Source of the DNA: JBAXXL01 sp037127915
GTDB taxonomy: Bacteria; Bacteroidota; Ignavibacteria; Kapaibacteriales; UBA2268
DNA: 64,000 nucleotides
Direction of reading: 5' to 3'
Assembly: GCA_037127915.1 (NCBI GenBank)
Contig: JBAXXL010000024.1
Location: forward strand, 1 to 64,000
In this document: piece by piece, positions 45,005 through 53,724 of the stretch
Numbering within the stretch: position 1 is the first letter of the stretch
How the letters are laid out: each line of letters starts with the position of its first letter
Program-made: the position numbers and the translations under genes
Notes under the pieces: model-generated
What the model was told of the DNA's origin: nothing
Database searches by the model: none
Seen by the model: the letters and a program-made list of their open reading frames with translations, nothing else

Positions 45005-46408
45005 ATGAATAAACACGAATATGATGTCGCCGTTATAGGCTCGGGACCCGGCGGTTATGTAGCCGCAATTAGACTGCAACAAGTTGGTTTAAAAGCAATT
45101 TGCATAGAAAAGAAATCTTTGGGCGGAGTATGCCTGAACATCGGTTGTATCCCGACAAAAGCTTTAATTAAAAGTGCGGAATATGTCAATAACTTGAAAC
45201 GCGCCGGTGAATTCGGAATAACATTAGGTGATTATTCGTTTGATTATTCCGCAATCGTAGCTCGCTCGCGCAAAGTTGCCGACCAAATGAGCAAAGGTGT
45301 CGCGTTTTTATTCAAAAAATATGGTGTTGCGTCATTGGTTGGTACAGCCAAAATTACAGCTGATAAAAAAGTGAGCGTATCGGACGCCGATGGTAATGCA
45401 ACTGATGAAATTACTGCAAAACATATAATTATTGCCACTGGTGCACGCCCAAGAATTTTACCCGGGATTGAAGTTGATTTTAAAAATGTAATTACTTCAA
45501 CTGAAGCATTATTGGGAACTGAGCAACCAAAAAGCATAATTATTATGGGTGCCGGTGCAATTGGTGTGGAATTCGCATACTTCCTAAATAGCTTAGGCAC
45601 AGAGGTAACTATAGTTGAATATTTGGATAGAGTACTCCCGATTGAAGATAAAGACGTATCCAAAGAATTGGAACGCCACTTAAGAAAAGACAAAATTAAA
45701 TTGAATACTTCGTGCAAAGTACTTTCAGCAAAAACGGTTGAAGGCGGTGTGGAAGTGCTGATTGAGAAAAAAGACGGCACCACAGAAACATTAAAAGCTG
45801 AAAAAGCATTGAGCGCAATCGGTATTCAAGCAAATATAGAAAATTTAGGTTTGGAAGAAATTGGAATCGAAACCGAACGCGGATTTATCAAAATAAATGA
45901 TAAAATGCAGACTAATGTACCGAACGTTTGGGCTATAGGCGATGTTGCCGGTGCACCTTGGTTGGCGCATAAAGCATCAGCAGAAGCAATCGCCTGCGCT
46001 GAAATTATTGCCGGTCACCGCGACCACGGAATAGACAAAACTACTATCCCGGGTTGTACATATTGTCATCCGCAAGTAGCAAGCGTTGGTTTGACTGAAG
46101 ATGCCGCATTGGCTAAAGGTTTAGAATTGCGCATCGGTAAATTCCCATTCACTGCAAGTGGAAAGGCTTATGCGATAGGCGAAGCGAAGGGTTTTGTGAA
46201 ATTGATTTTCGATAAAGCGACAGATAAATTAATCGGCGCGCATTTTATAGGACCTGATGTAACGGAAATGATTGCCGAAGCTGGTTTGGCAATGCACTTT
46301 TCAGCAACCGGACCGGATATTTTCCATACTATTCACGCGCATCCAACATTGAGCGAAGCGGTTATGGAAGCCGCCGCAAATGCTTGGGGCGAAGCGGTTA
46401 ACATTTAA
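45005..46408 (+). CDS. lpdA: dihydrolipoyl dehydrogenase
   Basis: 467 aa flavoprotein (E3) of the pyruvate/2-oxoglutarate dehydrogenase and glycine cleavage complexes. It has the FAD motif VIGSGPGGYVAAIRLQQVG, the redox disulfide in GGVCLNIGCIPTKAL (Cys43, Cys48), the NAD motif IIMGAGAIGVEFA, WAIGDVAGAPWLAHKA, and the C-terminal catalytic HAHPTLSE. Preceded by AAAAGGAAAAAA as ribosome-binding region. No E1/E2 genes lie next to it, so it probably serves several complexes. Confidence 0.97.
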   Translation: MNKHEYDVAVIGSGPGGYVAAIRLQQVGLKAICIEKKSLGGVCLNIGCIPTKALIKSAEYVNNLKRAGEFGITLGDYSFDYSAIVARSRKVADQMSKGVAFLFKKYGVASLVGTAKITADKKVSVSDADGNATDEITAKHIIIATGARPRILPGIEVDFKNVITSTEALLGTEQPKSIIIMGAGAIGVEFAYFLNSLGTEVTIVEYLDRVLPIEDKDVSKELERHLRKDKIKLNTSCKVLSAKTVEGGVEVLIEKKDGTTETLKAEKALSAIGIQANIENLGLEEIGIETERGFIKINDKMQTNVPNVWAIGDVAGAPWLAHKASAEAIACAEIIAGHRDHGIDKTTIPGCTYCHPQVASVGLTEDAALAKGLELRIGKFPFTASGKAYAIGEAKGFVKLIFDKATDKLIGAHFIGPDVTEMIAEAGLAMHFSATGPDIFHTIHAHPTLSEAVMEAAANAWGEAVNI

Positions 46409-46445
46409 TGAAATTTTGAATGATGAATTTTGAATGAAAAGCAAC

Positions 46446-46480
46446 CTTCCGAAGGTTTAGAACCTTCGGAAGTTTTTTTT
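46446..46480 (+). terminator. terminator of lpd
   Basis: CTTCCGAAGGTT, TAG loop, exact complement, then eight T. Confidence 0.88.
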
Positions 46481-46651
46481 ATTCGTACCAACCCAATGGT
46501 TAAATGTATGCTCATCTCTTTTCTTGCTCCTTCCCCAAGGGGAAGGTCGGGATGGGGTTCTTGATTTACACTGCTGGATTGTTGTCACATCAGGATTTTC
46601 AACCCAACCTAAATCCTCCCCAAGGGGAGGACTTTCAATAATATCAATTGC
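46481..46651. repeat. intergenic repeats
   Basis: Two related units: CCTTCCCCAAGGGGAAGG (about 46530-46547) with GTCGGGATGGGG, and AATCCTCCCCAAGGGGAGGA (about 46611-46630). Both are short palindromes built on CCCCAAGGGG. A short open frame crosses the area, but it is made of repeat DNA and antisense remnant. Confidence 0.6.
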
Positions 46652-46738
46652 TTACATTTTCACAAATTTTGCCGTTTCCCCGCCAAATTTCACAAAATAT
46701 ATTCCTTTTGGCAGAGCGGAAATGTTGATTTGCTGTAG
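46652..46738 (-). pseudogene. remnant of a T9SS sorting domain
   Basis: On the minus strand these bases read INISALPKGIYFVKFGG then ETAKFVKM and a stop, the diagnostic last strands of a T9SS type A C-terminal domain. An in-frame stop lies at 46741-46739. Another frame just upstream reads LYNFKGNTPLTT, which looks like the preceding strand, so there is probably a frameshift too. No gene body remains upstream (46742-46847). It is the fossil end of a lost secreted-protein gene. Confidence 0.7.
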
Positions 46739-46847
46739 TTAGCGGGGTATTCCCTTTAAAATTATACAAATATGATGCTGGCTAAAGCACATGAATAAAC
46801 ATTGAACCAGCAATTTTTTATACCGCTTGCTAGCGGTTCGGGCTTTT

Positions 46848-47336
46848 TTATCCTAAACCTTTTCTTTCAGGAAAATTATTTATTTCATTTGTCAAATCAA
46901 TTATAACTTGTTTGATTTCATTTGCATTATATTCAAAATCCACAAAATAATCTTTGTCATCATCTGCTGATTGTGGTCTTGATTCCAGTTCAAATCTTAA
47001 TCTAATTAAACATTTATTCTGATTATATCCAATATGTTCAAAAGACAAATTGGGTTCGGTAAAATCAAGGCATTTATTTTTTGGTTTTTTATTGTTCGAC
47101 AAATCTTTGAACCAATCAATCAACTCTTTCATTTCCCAAGTTGTTAATGAAGGGTCAATCGTCTGCCAATATCCAACATTACTTTTCACGTTTAAATAAA
47201 TCAATAACCAATTACCGTCCCAATCACCGAATTTTGCATCTGGAAACTCATAGTTGGTTATCTTAAATTCTACAATTTGATTATCTATACCGTTAAATAT
47301 CATGTAGCTATCTGTTTTTTTTACGCTTGCTGCCAA
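46848..47336 (-). CDS. WapI-like immunity-type protein, orphan
   Basis: 162 aa, soluble. The arrangement (NQIVEFKITNYEFPDA, then DWDGNWLLIYLNVKSNVGYWQTIDPSLTTWEMKELIDWFKDLS, an LDFTEPNLSFE strand, and a final FDFEYNANEIKQVIIDLTNEINNFP pattern) matches the WapI/Imm-type family, which includes immunity proteins for contact-dependent WapA/Rhs toxins. No toxin gene lies nearby. The flanks are repeat-rich DNA and a decayed T9SS gene end, so it may be a solitary, acquired immunity gene. Function is inferred from pattern only. Confidence 0.6.
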   Translation of the reverse strand: MAASVKKTDSYMIFNGIDNQIVEFKITNYEFPDAKFGDWDGNWLLIYLNVKSNVGYWQTIDPSLTTWEMKELIDWFKDLSNNKKPKNKCLDFTEPNLSFEHIGYNQNKCLIRLRFELESRPQSADDDKDYFVDFEYNANEIKQVIIDLTNEINNFPERKGLG

Positions 47337-47460
47337 CTCATTTATTTACGCACTCTCAATAAATGTTAAACAAAAATACAAAAATTTTTCCAATCAAAAA
47401 TAAAAATTAGACGTGGCATGCTACGTCTCTACATTGGATTTTTAGAATCATCTGGTAATT

Positions 47461-49044
47461 ATGAACATCATACATTCAACTTATTTTGCATTATTCGCCA
47501 TAGCGGCGATTGGTTTACTATTAAGTAAGATTAAAATCAAGGGTATATCGTTTGGTATGTCCTCGATAATTTTGGTTGCGCTTGTTTTTGGGCATTTCGG
47601 GATAGTAATACCCCCTGAATTTAAACAAATCGGTTTAATACTTTTTATTTATTCTGTCGGAATTCAAGTCGGACCTGGCTTTTTTGATTCATTCAACCGA
47701 AAGACGCTCCCACTATTGGCTGTTACGATAATTATTCTCTTAAGCGGAGTGATAATAGCGTTTTTATTATGCGCAATTTTGGGTTATGATACAGCTATGA
47801 CTGCCGGTTTATATGCCGGCGCGCTTTCAAGCTCATCGGGTTTGGCCGCCGCGACCGGTACTTTGCACAATCCGGCGGTTTCGGTCGCTTTTGGTATTGT
47901 TTATCCGATTGGTATATTAGCCGTTATTATATTTTTAGTATTAGCTCCAAAACTTTTTAATATTCATATTAATGAAGAAGAAGAACGATATATCTGCGAA
48001 ATTAAGCGCGAAAATCCGGAACTGATCGTAAAAAATTATCTTGTACAAAACAGCAATTTGTTTGGGAAAACTATTGCGGAATCGAATATAAGAGCAATAA
48101 CCGGTGCGAATATTTCACAAGTTAAGCATAATCAAGATGTAATGGCTCCGAAGGCTGATATGCCATTGCAAGAGGGCGATGTGGTTCGTGTTTCCGGAAC
48201 GCCGGCGGTGCACGATAATGTAAAATTACTAATCGGCGATGAAACAGCTCAGATAATTGCGCCTCATAAAAATTATGACGTTCGCCAGATTCTAATTACA
48301 AACAAAGCCGTAGTAAACAAAACTTTTGGTCAATTGCAATTAAACGAGCACTATGATGCGATAGCTACGCATCTGCGACGCAGTGGAATTGATATTATAC
48401 CAAGAGCGGACGTTAAGCTTCGTTTTGGTGATAAAATCACTGTAACTTGCCCCACAAGCAATATCAAAGAAGTGGTTTCTTTATTAGGTGGTAACAAAAG
48501 CACTTCTAGGGATTTGGACTTTTTCCCGATTGCTGTTGGTATTTTGCTTGGTTTATTGCTGGGAAACATAGTGTTTCCTGTTGTTGGTTTTAAAATTAGT
48601 TTGGGAATTACGGGCGGTGTGCTAATCAGCTCAATGATATTAAGCCGTTTGGGCAAAACCGGTAGAATTCTTTGGAATATATCGGGTTCAAAAAACCAAT
48701 TTATGCGGAAGTTGGGTTTGATATTTTTCCTTTCGGCTATAGGTACCGATGCGGGAAAAGGGCTTTTAGCAACGATTCAAACTCAAGGCTTAGGTATTCT
48801 TTTCAGCGGTCTTATAATAGCGGTAGTACCTATGATAATAGGATTTTTAGTCGGCAAATATGTTCTGAAACTTAATTTGGTAACTTTGCTGGGCGTTCTG
48901 ACAGGCAGTATGACCAGCACACCGGGATTGGATGCAGTGGAAACGCTGACAAAATCCAATGCCGCCCGCTTGGCTTATGCCGCGACTTATCCCTTTGCGC
49001 TTGTTTTGATTATAATTATATGTCAGATAATTGTACTATTCTAG
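47461..49044 (+). CDS. AspT/YidE/YbjL-family transporter with RCK domains
   Basis: 527 aa. Two homologous membrane halves (about 1-165 and 345-527) flank two TrkA-C/RCK-type cytoplasmic domains (about 180-330). The duplicated signature is visible: LYAGALSSSSGLAAATGTLHNPAVSVAFGIVYPIGILAVI in the first half and GVLTGSMTSTPGLDAVETLTKSNAARLAYAATYPFALVLI in the second. The family includes the aspartate/alanine exchanger AspT and uncharacterised E. coli YidE and YbjL. The substrate is unknown. Single gene. Confidence 0.9.
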   Translation: MNIIHSTYFALFAIAAIGLLLSKIKIKGISFGMSSIILVALVFGHFGIVIPPEFKQIGLILFIYSVGIQVGPGFFDSFNRKTLPLLAVTIIILLSGVIIAFLLCAILGYDTAMTAGLYAGALSSSSGLAAATGTLHNPAVSVAFGIVYPIGILAVIIFLVLAPKLFNIHINEEEERYICEIKRENPELIVKNYLVQNSNLFGKTIAESNIRAITGANISQVKHNQDVMAPKADMPLQEGDVVRVSGTPAVHDNVKLLIGDETAQIIAPHKNYDVRQILITNKAVVNKTFGQLQLNEHYDAIATHLRRSGIDIIPRADVKLRFGDKITVTCPTSNIKEVVSLLGGNKSTSRDLDFFPIAVGILLGLLLGNIVFPVVGFKISLGITGGVLISSMILSRLGKTGRILWNISGSKNQFMRKLGLIFFLSAIGTDAGKGLLATIQTQGLGILFSGLIIAVVPMIIGFLVGKYVLKLNLVTLLGVLTGSMTSTPGLDAVETLTKSNAARLAYAATYPFALVLIIIICQIIVLF

Positions 49045-49831
49045 TTGATAGTTGAAAATGAGAAAAAGTGAGAAGAATGGCACGCTGATGACGCAGATTT
49101 GGCAGATAAACGCAGAATGTTCTATGCTTGATATAGAAAGCAGGTATCACGCTGATATATAACATGTATGTCATTCTCGGCCTGATTGGGAATCCATCAT
49201 CGAAAATGGATAGTTGATAGTTGAAAATGGGAAATGGGAAATGGGAAGAATACTGTCCGTCATTCCTGAGGAAGCAGGAATCTCCCAGATTAATAAATAA
49301 GTAGTCATTCTGAACGAAGTGAAGAATCCAAAATTAATTGTCAATGGTTAATTGTAAATGGTTAATGGGAAGAAAAAATGACCTCTTTAGAGTTAATTTT
49401 TATTATACCACCCTTTCAGGGTTAGTGCCACCGTGTATTTCGATTTTCTACAATAATTCCATCCTTTCAGGATTGAAGAAAATCAATTACGAATTACAAA
49501 GTTCTTTATTCTCATTTTCAATTTTTTCAAGATGGATTCTTCACTACGTTCAGAATGACACCCCATTCCCCATACCCAAAACCCTACTCCGCGTCTTAGC
49601 GTCTTTTCGGTGAATTCTTTCTTCTCATTTTCAATTTTCAACTTTCAACTTTCAATTAATTGGATATGGATTCCCGTTCAGGCCGAGAATGACATGATAA
49701 TCCTCCAATCCTGTGTATCAAGATACTGATGAGGTAATATTATTAGGTATTAAAAATATATATCGACGTTATTCGTTACCACTAATAAATAAATTAGTCA
49801 TTACTAATTATAGTATAATTTATTTAGAACT
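49045..49831. repeat. dense intergenic repeat mosaic (787 nt)
   Basis: No gene. Contents in order: AGTTGATAGTTGAAAATGAG; CACGCTGATGACGCAGATTT (about 49081-49117, partner at 60093); CATTCTCGGCCTGATTGGGA; another GATAGTTGAAAATGGG; CATTCCTGAGGAAGCAGGAA; CATTCTGAACGAAGTGAAGA (49303-49330); AATTGTCAATGGTTAATTG words; a composite ACCCTTTCAGGGTTAGTGCC plus ATTCCATCCTTTCAGG unit (about 49400-49482) that is a diverged copy of 42961-43036; GATTCTTCACTACGTTCAGA; CCATACCCAAAACCC; CGCGTCTTAGCGTC; TTTCAACTTTCAACTTTC; and GATTCCCGTTCAGGCC. 49740-49831 is plain AT-rich DNA upstream of the next gene. Confidence 0.75.
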
Positions 49832-52645
49832 TTGATGATAACTATTAGGAATAAGATATTGAAAACTTCGATTCTACATATAAATCAGACAAATAAAAAT
49901 ATTTGTGCGAAACCTACAGGGTTTCTAAAAAACTTTTCCGCCACACTTGTTGTGGCATTTTTTGTGTTTGCAGGAAGTCTATATTCGCAAAACGTAACAT
50001 CAATGCTTCGTTTTGATCCCTCAAACCAGAACTTACCAATTCAATTGTTGATAGAAAAAAACGATCGTACTGATGTCGCATCTATCAGAATTACAGCGCA
50101 AGATCCTTCCAAATTCACTTCATACCAATCCAATAGTGAATTGATGACAATCTTTCCAATAAGTGACACTCAACTTGAAATATCTTGTCAAGCAGATGGT
50201 AAATCGTGCTTCACGGAGCCAAATGTGCCGATTATGGCGTTCATAAGTGATAATGCTACTTATGACCAAACATTCGAAATCGAATACTTAAATAGGAATG
50301 GTCAAGCAGTTTATGCTGAAACTGTCGGGATTAAAATCCCATCGGATTTTCCCTTGCCGCAACCTTGCAGTCAGACATTTCTCAATTTGAATACCGGCGG
50401 TAATCTTAGTCCAACTCAAATTGACCAAAATTGGAAGACCGCAGGCGGAGGACCTGTTTACGCAGTTAGTCACGGTTATCCTGTTTCCGACCCTATTGCA
50501 AATTGGGTAAACTTCGCTCCCAATCTTGGCGGTCCGTGGAATAATGATATGGCTTTTGAGAGAAAAGTATGTGCTACAGCAAACACTCAGGGATATTTGT
50601 CATTATGTGTCGCCGCAGACAATATAGCAAAAGTATATTGGAATAACGTGCTTATTACCCAGACCACAAATGGTGATTATGGATTTATGCAATTCACTTG
50701 TGTTTCTAGCCAGTTAGTTCCTGTGCTGGCAGGTACCAATGTTTTGAAAGTAGTACTGACAAATAAATTGGGGAATATGGGCTTTATTATAGCCCAAGCC
50801 TCTATTACTACACCAGTCGGCAATTTAGGCCTTTCGAGTGATAAATGCTGCGAAGCCGATACTAAAGCCAGAATTTACGGTAGAAAAATATGGGATTTGA
50901 ATTGTAACGGTCGAGTTGACCCGGGTGACACACCACAACCAGGTTGGACAATCAACTTAACTGACCCTTCCGGCGCGGTCACAAGCACCGTAACCGATGC
51001 TTTAGGAAATTATGTATTTAGCAATATCAATCCGGGAACATATACAATTAGCGAAACAATGCAGTCGGGTTGGAACCCAAGTTCTTCGGTTGGTCCATAT
51101 AATGTTTATGTTGGTCCTAGTGGAAGCGTTATGCGGGACTTTTTGAATTGCAAACCGCCAAAATGCGAAGAGCTGTTCGTTCCTCACGAGAAAAATGATG
51201 AATGTTGTAATACAAGCTTCAGTGTAAGCAACGCGAACAGCGCAGCACTTCAAACTCTAACATATACTGTAACCGGCGGTGTTGTAAATAGCATTACTGT
51301 AAGTCCTTGTTCGCCTGTTACAACTCCTATTAATCTGAATGGCACTACTACAGGAACATTAGTATTCAATACTGCCTGCACAGTTGCAAATACACTGAAC
51401 TTCTACGTAAATGCTACGGCAACGAATGCAACCGGTGAGGTTTGTATAGTTTGGAGCGGAACTTTTCTCCAAAATGGTCAGGCATTTAAATGTGGCACAA
51501 CAACCTGCATCCAATGCGAGAGAATGCCGAAATCGTGCAACAGTAAATTGAACGTGGTTCCAAACGTATTCGGACCTGTTAATACGGATTATAGAACATT
51601 TACAATTACGAATCTTAAGCAACCCGTTTCTAAAATTTCATCAGTGGATTTGAAATTTATAAACGAATCTGTCCCTCATCACATTGGCGGTGGTCTTGTT
51701 GTTGATGGAAACAACCGCAATTGGACATTTGGCAACTCAGGCGGACCAACGGATGCTTACACACAGATTCGTCTTGCTTGCGCAGGTTCAAGTGCTGTTC
51801 ACGGTACAGCCGCTAACAATACTGTAGCATTTAATCTAGGAGTGGATAATACAACAGTGCCACTTTATACCGGAATGGTTCATTTCGTTGTTATATATTG
51901 CGATGGTGACACTTGCGAATTTGATTACCAATGGACGCCAATTATTAAAAACGATAAATCGGATTACCTAAAAACAATACCCGGTCCATCAAACACTAAG
52001 GTTTTTGGTTTGAATGTCACACTACCCGAAGGTGCACAATCATTCAGTATTACATTAAACGATTCTTTAGCTAAATTAATTGCTGTTACTGCACCTGCTC
52101 AAAATAGGGGTATCGATAAAAAAGATGTTAGACGGAATGTTTACAGCGAAGGTAATACAGCAATGTATCAAGCATTAGAAGGCGAATCGAGCGATGTTGT
52201 TGGTGAGAGTATTTCTATAAGCGTCGTTTATATCCCCAACGAGAAGACTCCGGGTCAATCATTACCTGTTATCATTAGATACTTTGATTCCGACGGTAGA
52301 GAAATTGGTTCCGGGCAAGTAATTATCACTATTTCAAAAGTATGGGATGATACGGAATTGCTCACAAAATTATACAGTTTTGGAATATCACTCGAAATCA
52401 AACCTAATCCAGCCAATAGCCGCGCCGTTGTAACGCTTGACTTAAGGAATGATGAAATTTTAAGTATTACTCTTAATGATATTCAAGGTAATGAAGTAAG
52501 TCGAATACTCGACGGAACTATGGTGTTTAAAGGAACCCACGAATACATAATAAACAACGATCAATTAGCAAGCGGAACATATTTTGTTGTCGCAAAAACG
52601 CAAGATAACCGCATAGTAAGAACACAGCTAAAAGTAATAAGATAA
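49832..52645 (+). CDS. Cys-rich secreted protein with SdrD B-like domain and T9SS sorting domain
   Basis: 937 aa. An extended N terminus (about 30 residues) precedes the hydrophobic core FSATLVVAFFVFAGSLYSQ, so translation may begin later. About 180-330 resembles a galactose-binding-like jelly roll (WKTAGGGPVYAVSHGYPVSDP). About 345-430 is an SdrD B-like module (GRKIWDLNCNGRVDPGDTPQPGWTINL...TDALGNYVFSNINPGTYTISE). Two Cys-rich domains follow (ECCNTSFSVSN, KSCNSKLNVVPNVFGP). The last 80 residues (GISLEIKPNPANSRAVVTL, then LASGTYFVVAKTQDNRIVRTQLKVIR) are the T9SS type A domain. Likely a large surface adhesin or structural protein. A strong terminator follows. Confidence 0.9.
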   Translation: MMITIRNKILKTSILHINQTNKNICAKPTGFLKNFSATLVVAFFVFAGSLYSQNVTSMLRFDPSNQNLPIQLLIEKNDRTDVASIRITAQDPSKFTSYQSNSELMTIFPISDTQLEISCQADGKSCFTEPNVPIMAFISDNATYDQTFEIEYLNRNGQAVYAETVGIKIPSDFPLPQPCSQTFLNLNTGGNLSPTQIDQNWKTAGGGPVYAVSHGYPVSDPIANWVNFAPNLGGPWNNDMAFERKVCATANTQGYLSLCVAADNIAKVYWNNVLITQTTNGDYGFMQFTCVSSQLVPVLAGTNVLKVVLTNKLGNMGFIIAQASITTPVGNLGLSSDKCCEADTKARIYGRKIWDLNCNGRVDPGDTPQPGWTINLTDPSGAVTSTVTDALGNYVFSNINPGTYTISETMQSGWNPSSSVGPYNVYVGPSGSVMRDFLNCKPPKCEELFVPHEKNDECCNTSFSVSNANSAALQTLTYTVTGGVVNSITVSPCSPVTTPINLNGTTTGTLVFNTACTVANTLNFYVNATATNATGEVCIVWSGTFLQNGQAFKCGTTTCIQCERMPKSCNSKLNVVPNVFGPVNTDYRTFTITNLKQPVSKISSVDLKFINESVPHHIGGGLVVDGNNRNWTFGNSGGPTDAYTQIRLACAGSSAVHGTAANNTVAFNLGVDNTTVPLYTGMVHFVVIYCDGDTCEFDYQWTPIIKNDKSDYLKTIPGPSNTKVFGLNVTLPEGAQSFSITLNDSLAKLIAVTAPAQNRGIDKKDVRRNVYSEGNTAMYQALEGESSDVVGESISISVVYIPNEKTPGQSLPVIIRYFDSDGREIGSGQVIITISKVWDDTELLTKLYSFGISLEIKPNPANSRAVVTLDLRNDEILSITLNDIQGNEVSRILDGTMVFKGTHEYIINNDQLASGTYFVVAKTQDNRIVRTQLKVIR

Positions 52646-52675
52646 TTTTTTTAATCAAACGAGCTCCATCGTTTA

Positions 52676-52712
52676 ATCCCTTCTCTAACTCAAAGAGAAG
52701 GGATTTTTTTTG
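52676..52712 (+). terminator. terminator after the SdrD-like gene
   Basis: ATCCCTTCTCT, AACTCAA loop, exact complement AGAGAAGGGAT, then eight T. Confidence 0.9.
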
Positions 52713-52827
52713 TTTCGTTAAGAAAGGACACGAAAACAAAAATAAATTACTATTTTTGTAAATGAGTTAAATACAAAAACACAGTAAATTAGTAAGTTCC
52801 AGATTTAAAATAACAGGAAATAAAATA

Positions 52828-53373
52828 ATGACAAAAAAAGATTTATTTCGAATAATAATGAAGTTATTAGGACTATATTTTATAGTTTACATTCCATTTT
52901 CGATTTTACCTAGTAATATCACATTTGTTTTAATGGCACCTGATACTATAGGTATTATTTGGTTGATTGTAGTTGCTATTATTGTATTACTTATTATTAT
53001 ATATTTTCTTTTTAAACCCGATATATTAATAAAGTTGTTCAAGCTCGACCAAGGATTCGATGAAGACCGAATTGATTTACCTAACTTCAATTCCGAGAAA
53101 GTTTTAAAATTGGCAATTATGATTATAGGGAGTATTCTTATAATTCACCATTTACCGGAATTTATGACCCGAAGTTTGGTAGCAACCAAAGTGCTGATTG
53201 GCGGAGAAAATCCCGACTATATTCTGATGAAATATAATTCCCAAAAGGATAGTATTTATTGGATAACAAATATAGTAAATTTGGTAATAGGATTTTTTAT
53301 GCTGACGAAGTATAATTTAATTAGCCGCTTATTAATGCCTAAAAATAAAAAAGATAAACCAAAAGAATTTTAA
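52828..53373 (+). CDS. small multi-pass membrane protein, function unknown
   Basis: 181 aa with four predicted membrane segments at about 12-32, 48-70, 92-110 and 145-165. There is an acidic stretch between the second and third (LDQGFDEDRIDLPNF) and a Lys-rich C terminus (PKNKKDKPKEF). I do not recognise a family. A truncated pentapeptide-repeat gene begins 19 nt downstream, so the two may once have formed an operon. Confidence 0.75.
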   Translation: MTKKDLFRIIMKLLGLYFIVYIPFSILPSNITFVLMAPDTIGIIWLIVVAIIVLLIIIYFLFKPDILIKLFKLDQGFDEDRIDLPNFNSEKVLKLAIMIIGSILIIHHLPEFMTRSLVATKVLIGGENPDYILMKYNSQKDSIYWITNIVNLVIGFFMLTKYNLISRLLMPKNKKDKPKEF

Positions 53374-53392
53374 TAACAAATAATTCGAAAAG

Positions 53393-53617
53393 ATGGACTA
53401 TCCGGTGGAAGTCCTGCCGGTGGGCGAATACGAAAACTGTACATTCAACGATTGCAATTTTTCGAACTCCGATATATCGGGTATCGCGTTCATTTACTGC
53501 AAATTTGAATATTGCAATTTGAGCTTGGTAAAAACACAACTTGGGATGTTGTCCCAAGCTATTTTGTTGCAGGCTTTCAGTCTGGAAGATGGATTCTTCA
53601 CTGTGTTCAGAAGGTAG
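53393..53617 (+). pseudogene. truncated pentapeptide-repeat protein gene
   Basis: The first 49 codons read MDYPVEVLPVGEYENCTFND and CNFSNSDISGIAFIYCKFEY followed by CNLSLVKTQ, a clear series of pentapeptide repeats with the A(D/N)LxX-like period of five. From about 53540 the frame runs into repeat DNA (CTTGGGATGTTGTCCCAAGC, then a GGATTCTTCACTGTGTTCAG element) and stops at 53617 with no family similarity. Full-length relatives are usually near 200 residues. The gene therefore looks cut off by the repeat mosaic. Confidence 0.78.
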
Positions 53618-53724
53618 CAATATTCTTGGAGATTCCGGCTCGGTGGCCGGAATGACACCAAAAAAAGGGCGTATGCAATACGCCCCTACATTTCGTAATT
53701 CGTAATTTGAAATTCGTAATTGAT
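53540..53724. repeat. repeat mosaic that interrupts the pentapeptide gene
   Basis: A string of elements: CTTGGGATGTTGTCCCAAG palindrome, GATGGATTCTTCACTGTGTT element, GATTCCGGCTCGGTGGCCGG palindrome with AATGAC, AGGGCGTATGCAATACGCCC palindrome (about 53666-53688), then CGTAATTCGTAATTTGAAAT words. None codes for protein. Confidence 0.75.

Noticed and set aside
46524..46742. 72-codon plus-strand frame after lpd
   Set aside because: First half is CCCCAAGGGG-type repeat; second half is antisense to the T9SS remnant.
49338..49613. 91-codon frame in the 49-kb gap
   Set aside because: Consists entirely of strings of intergenic repeats.
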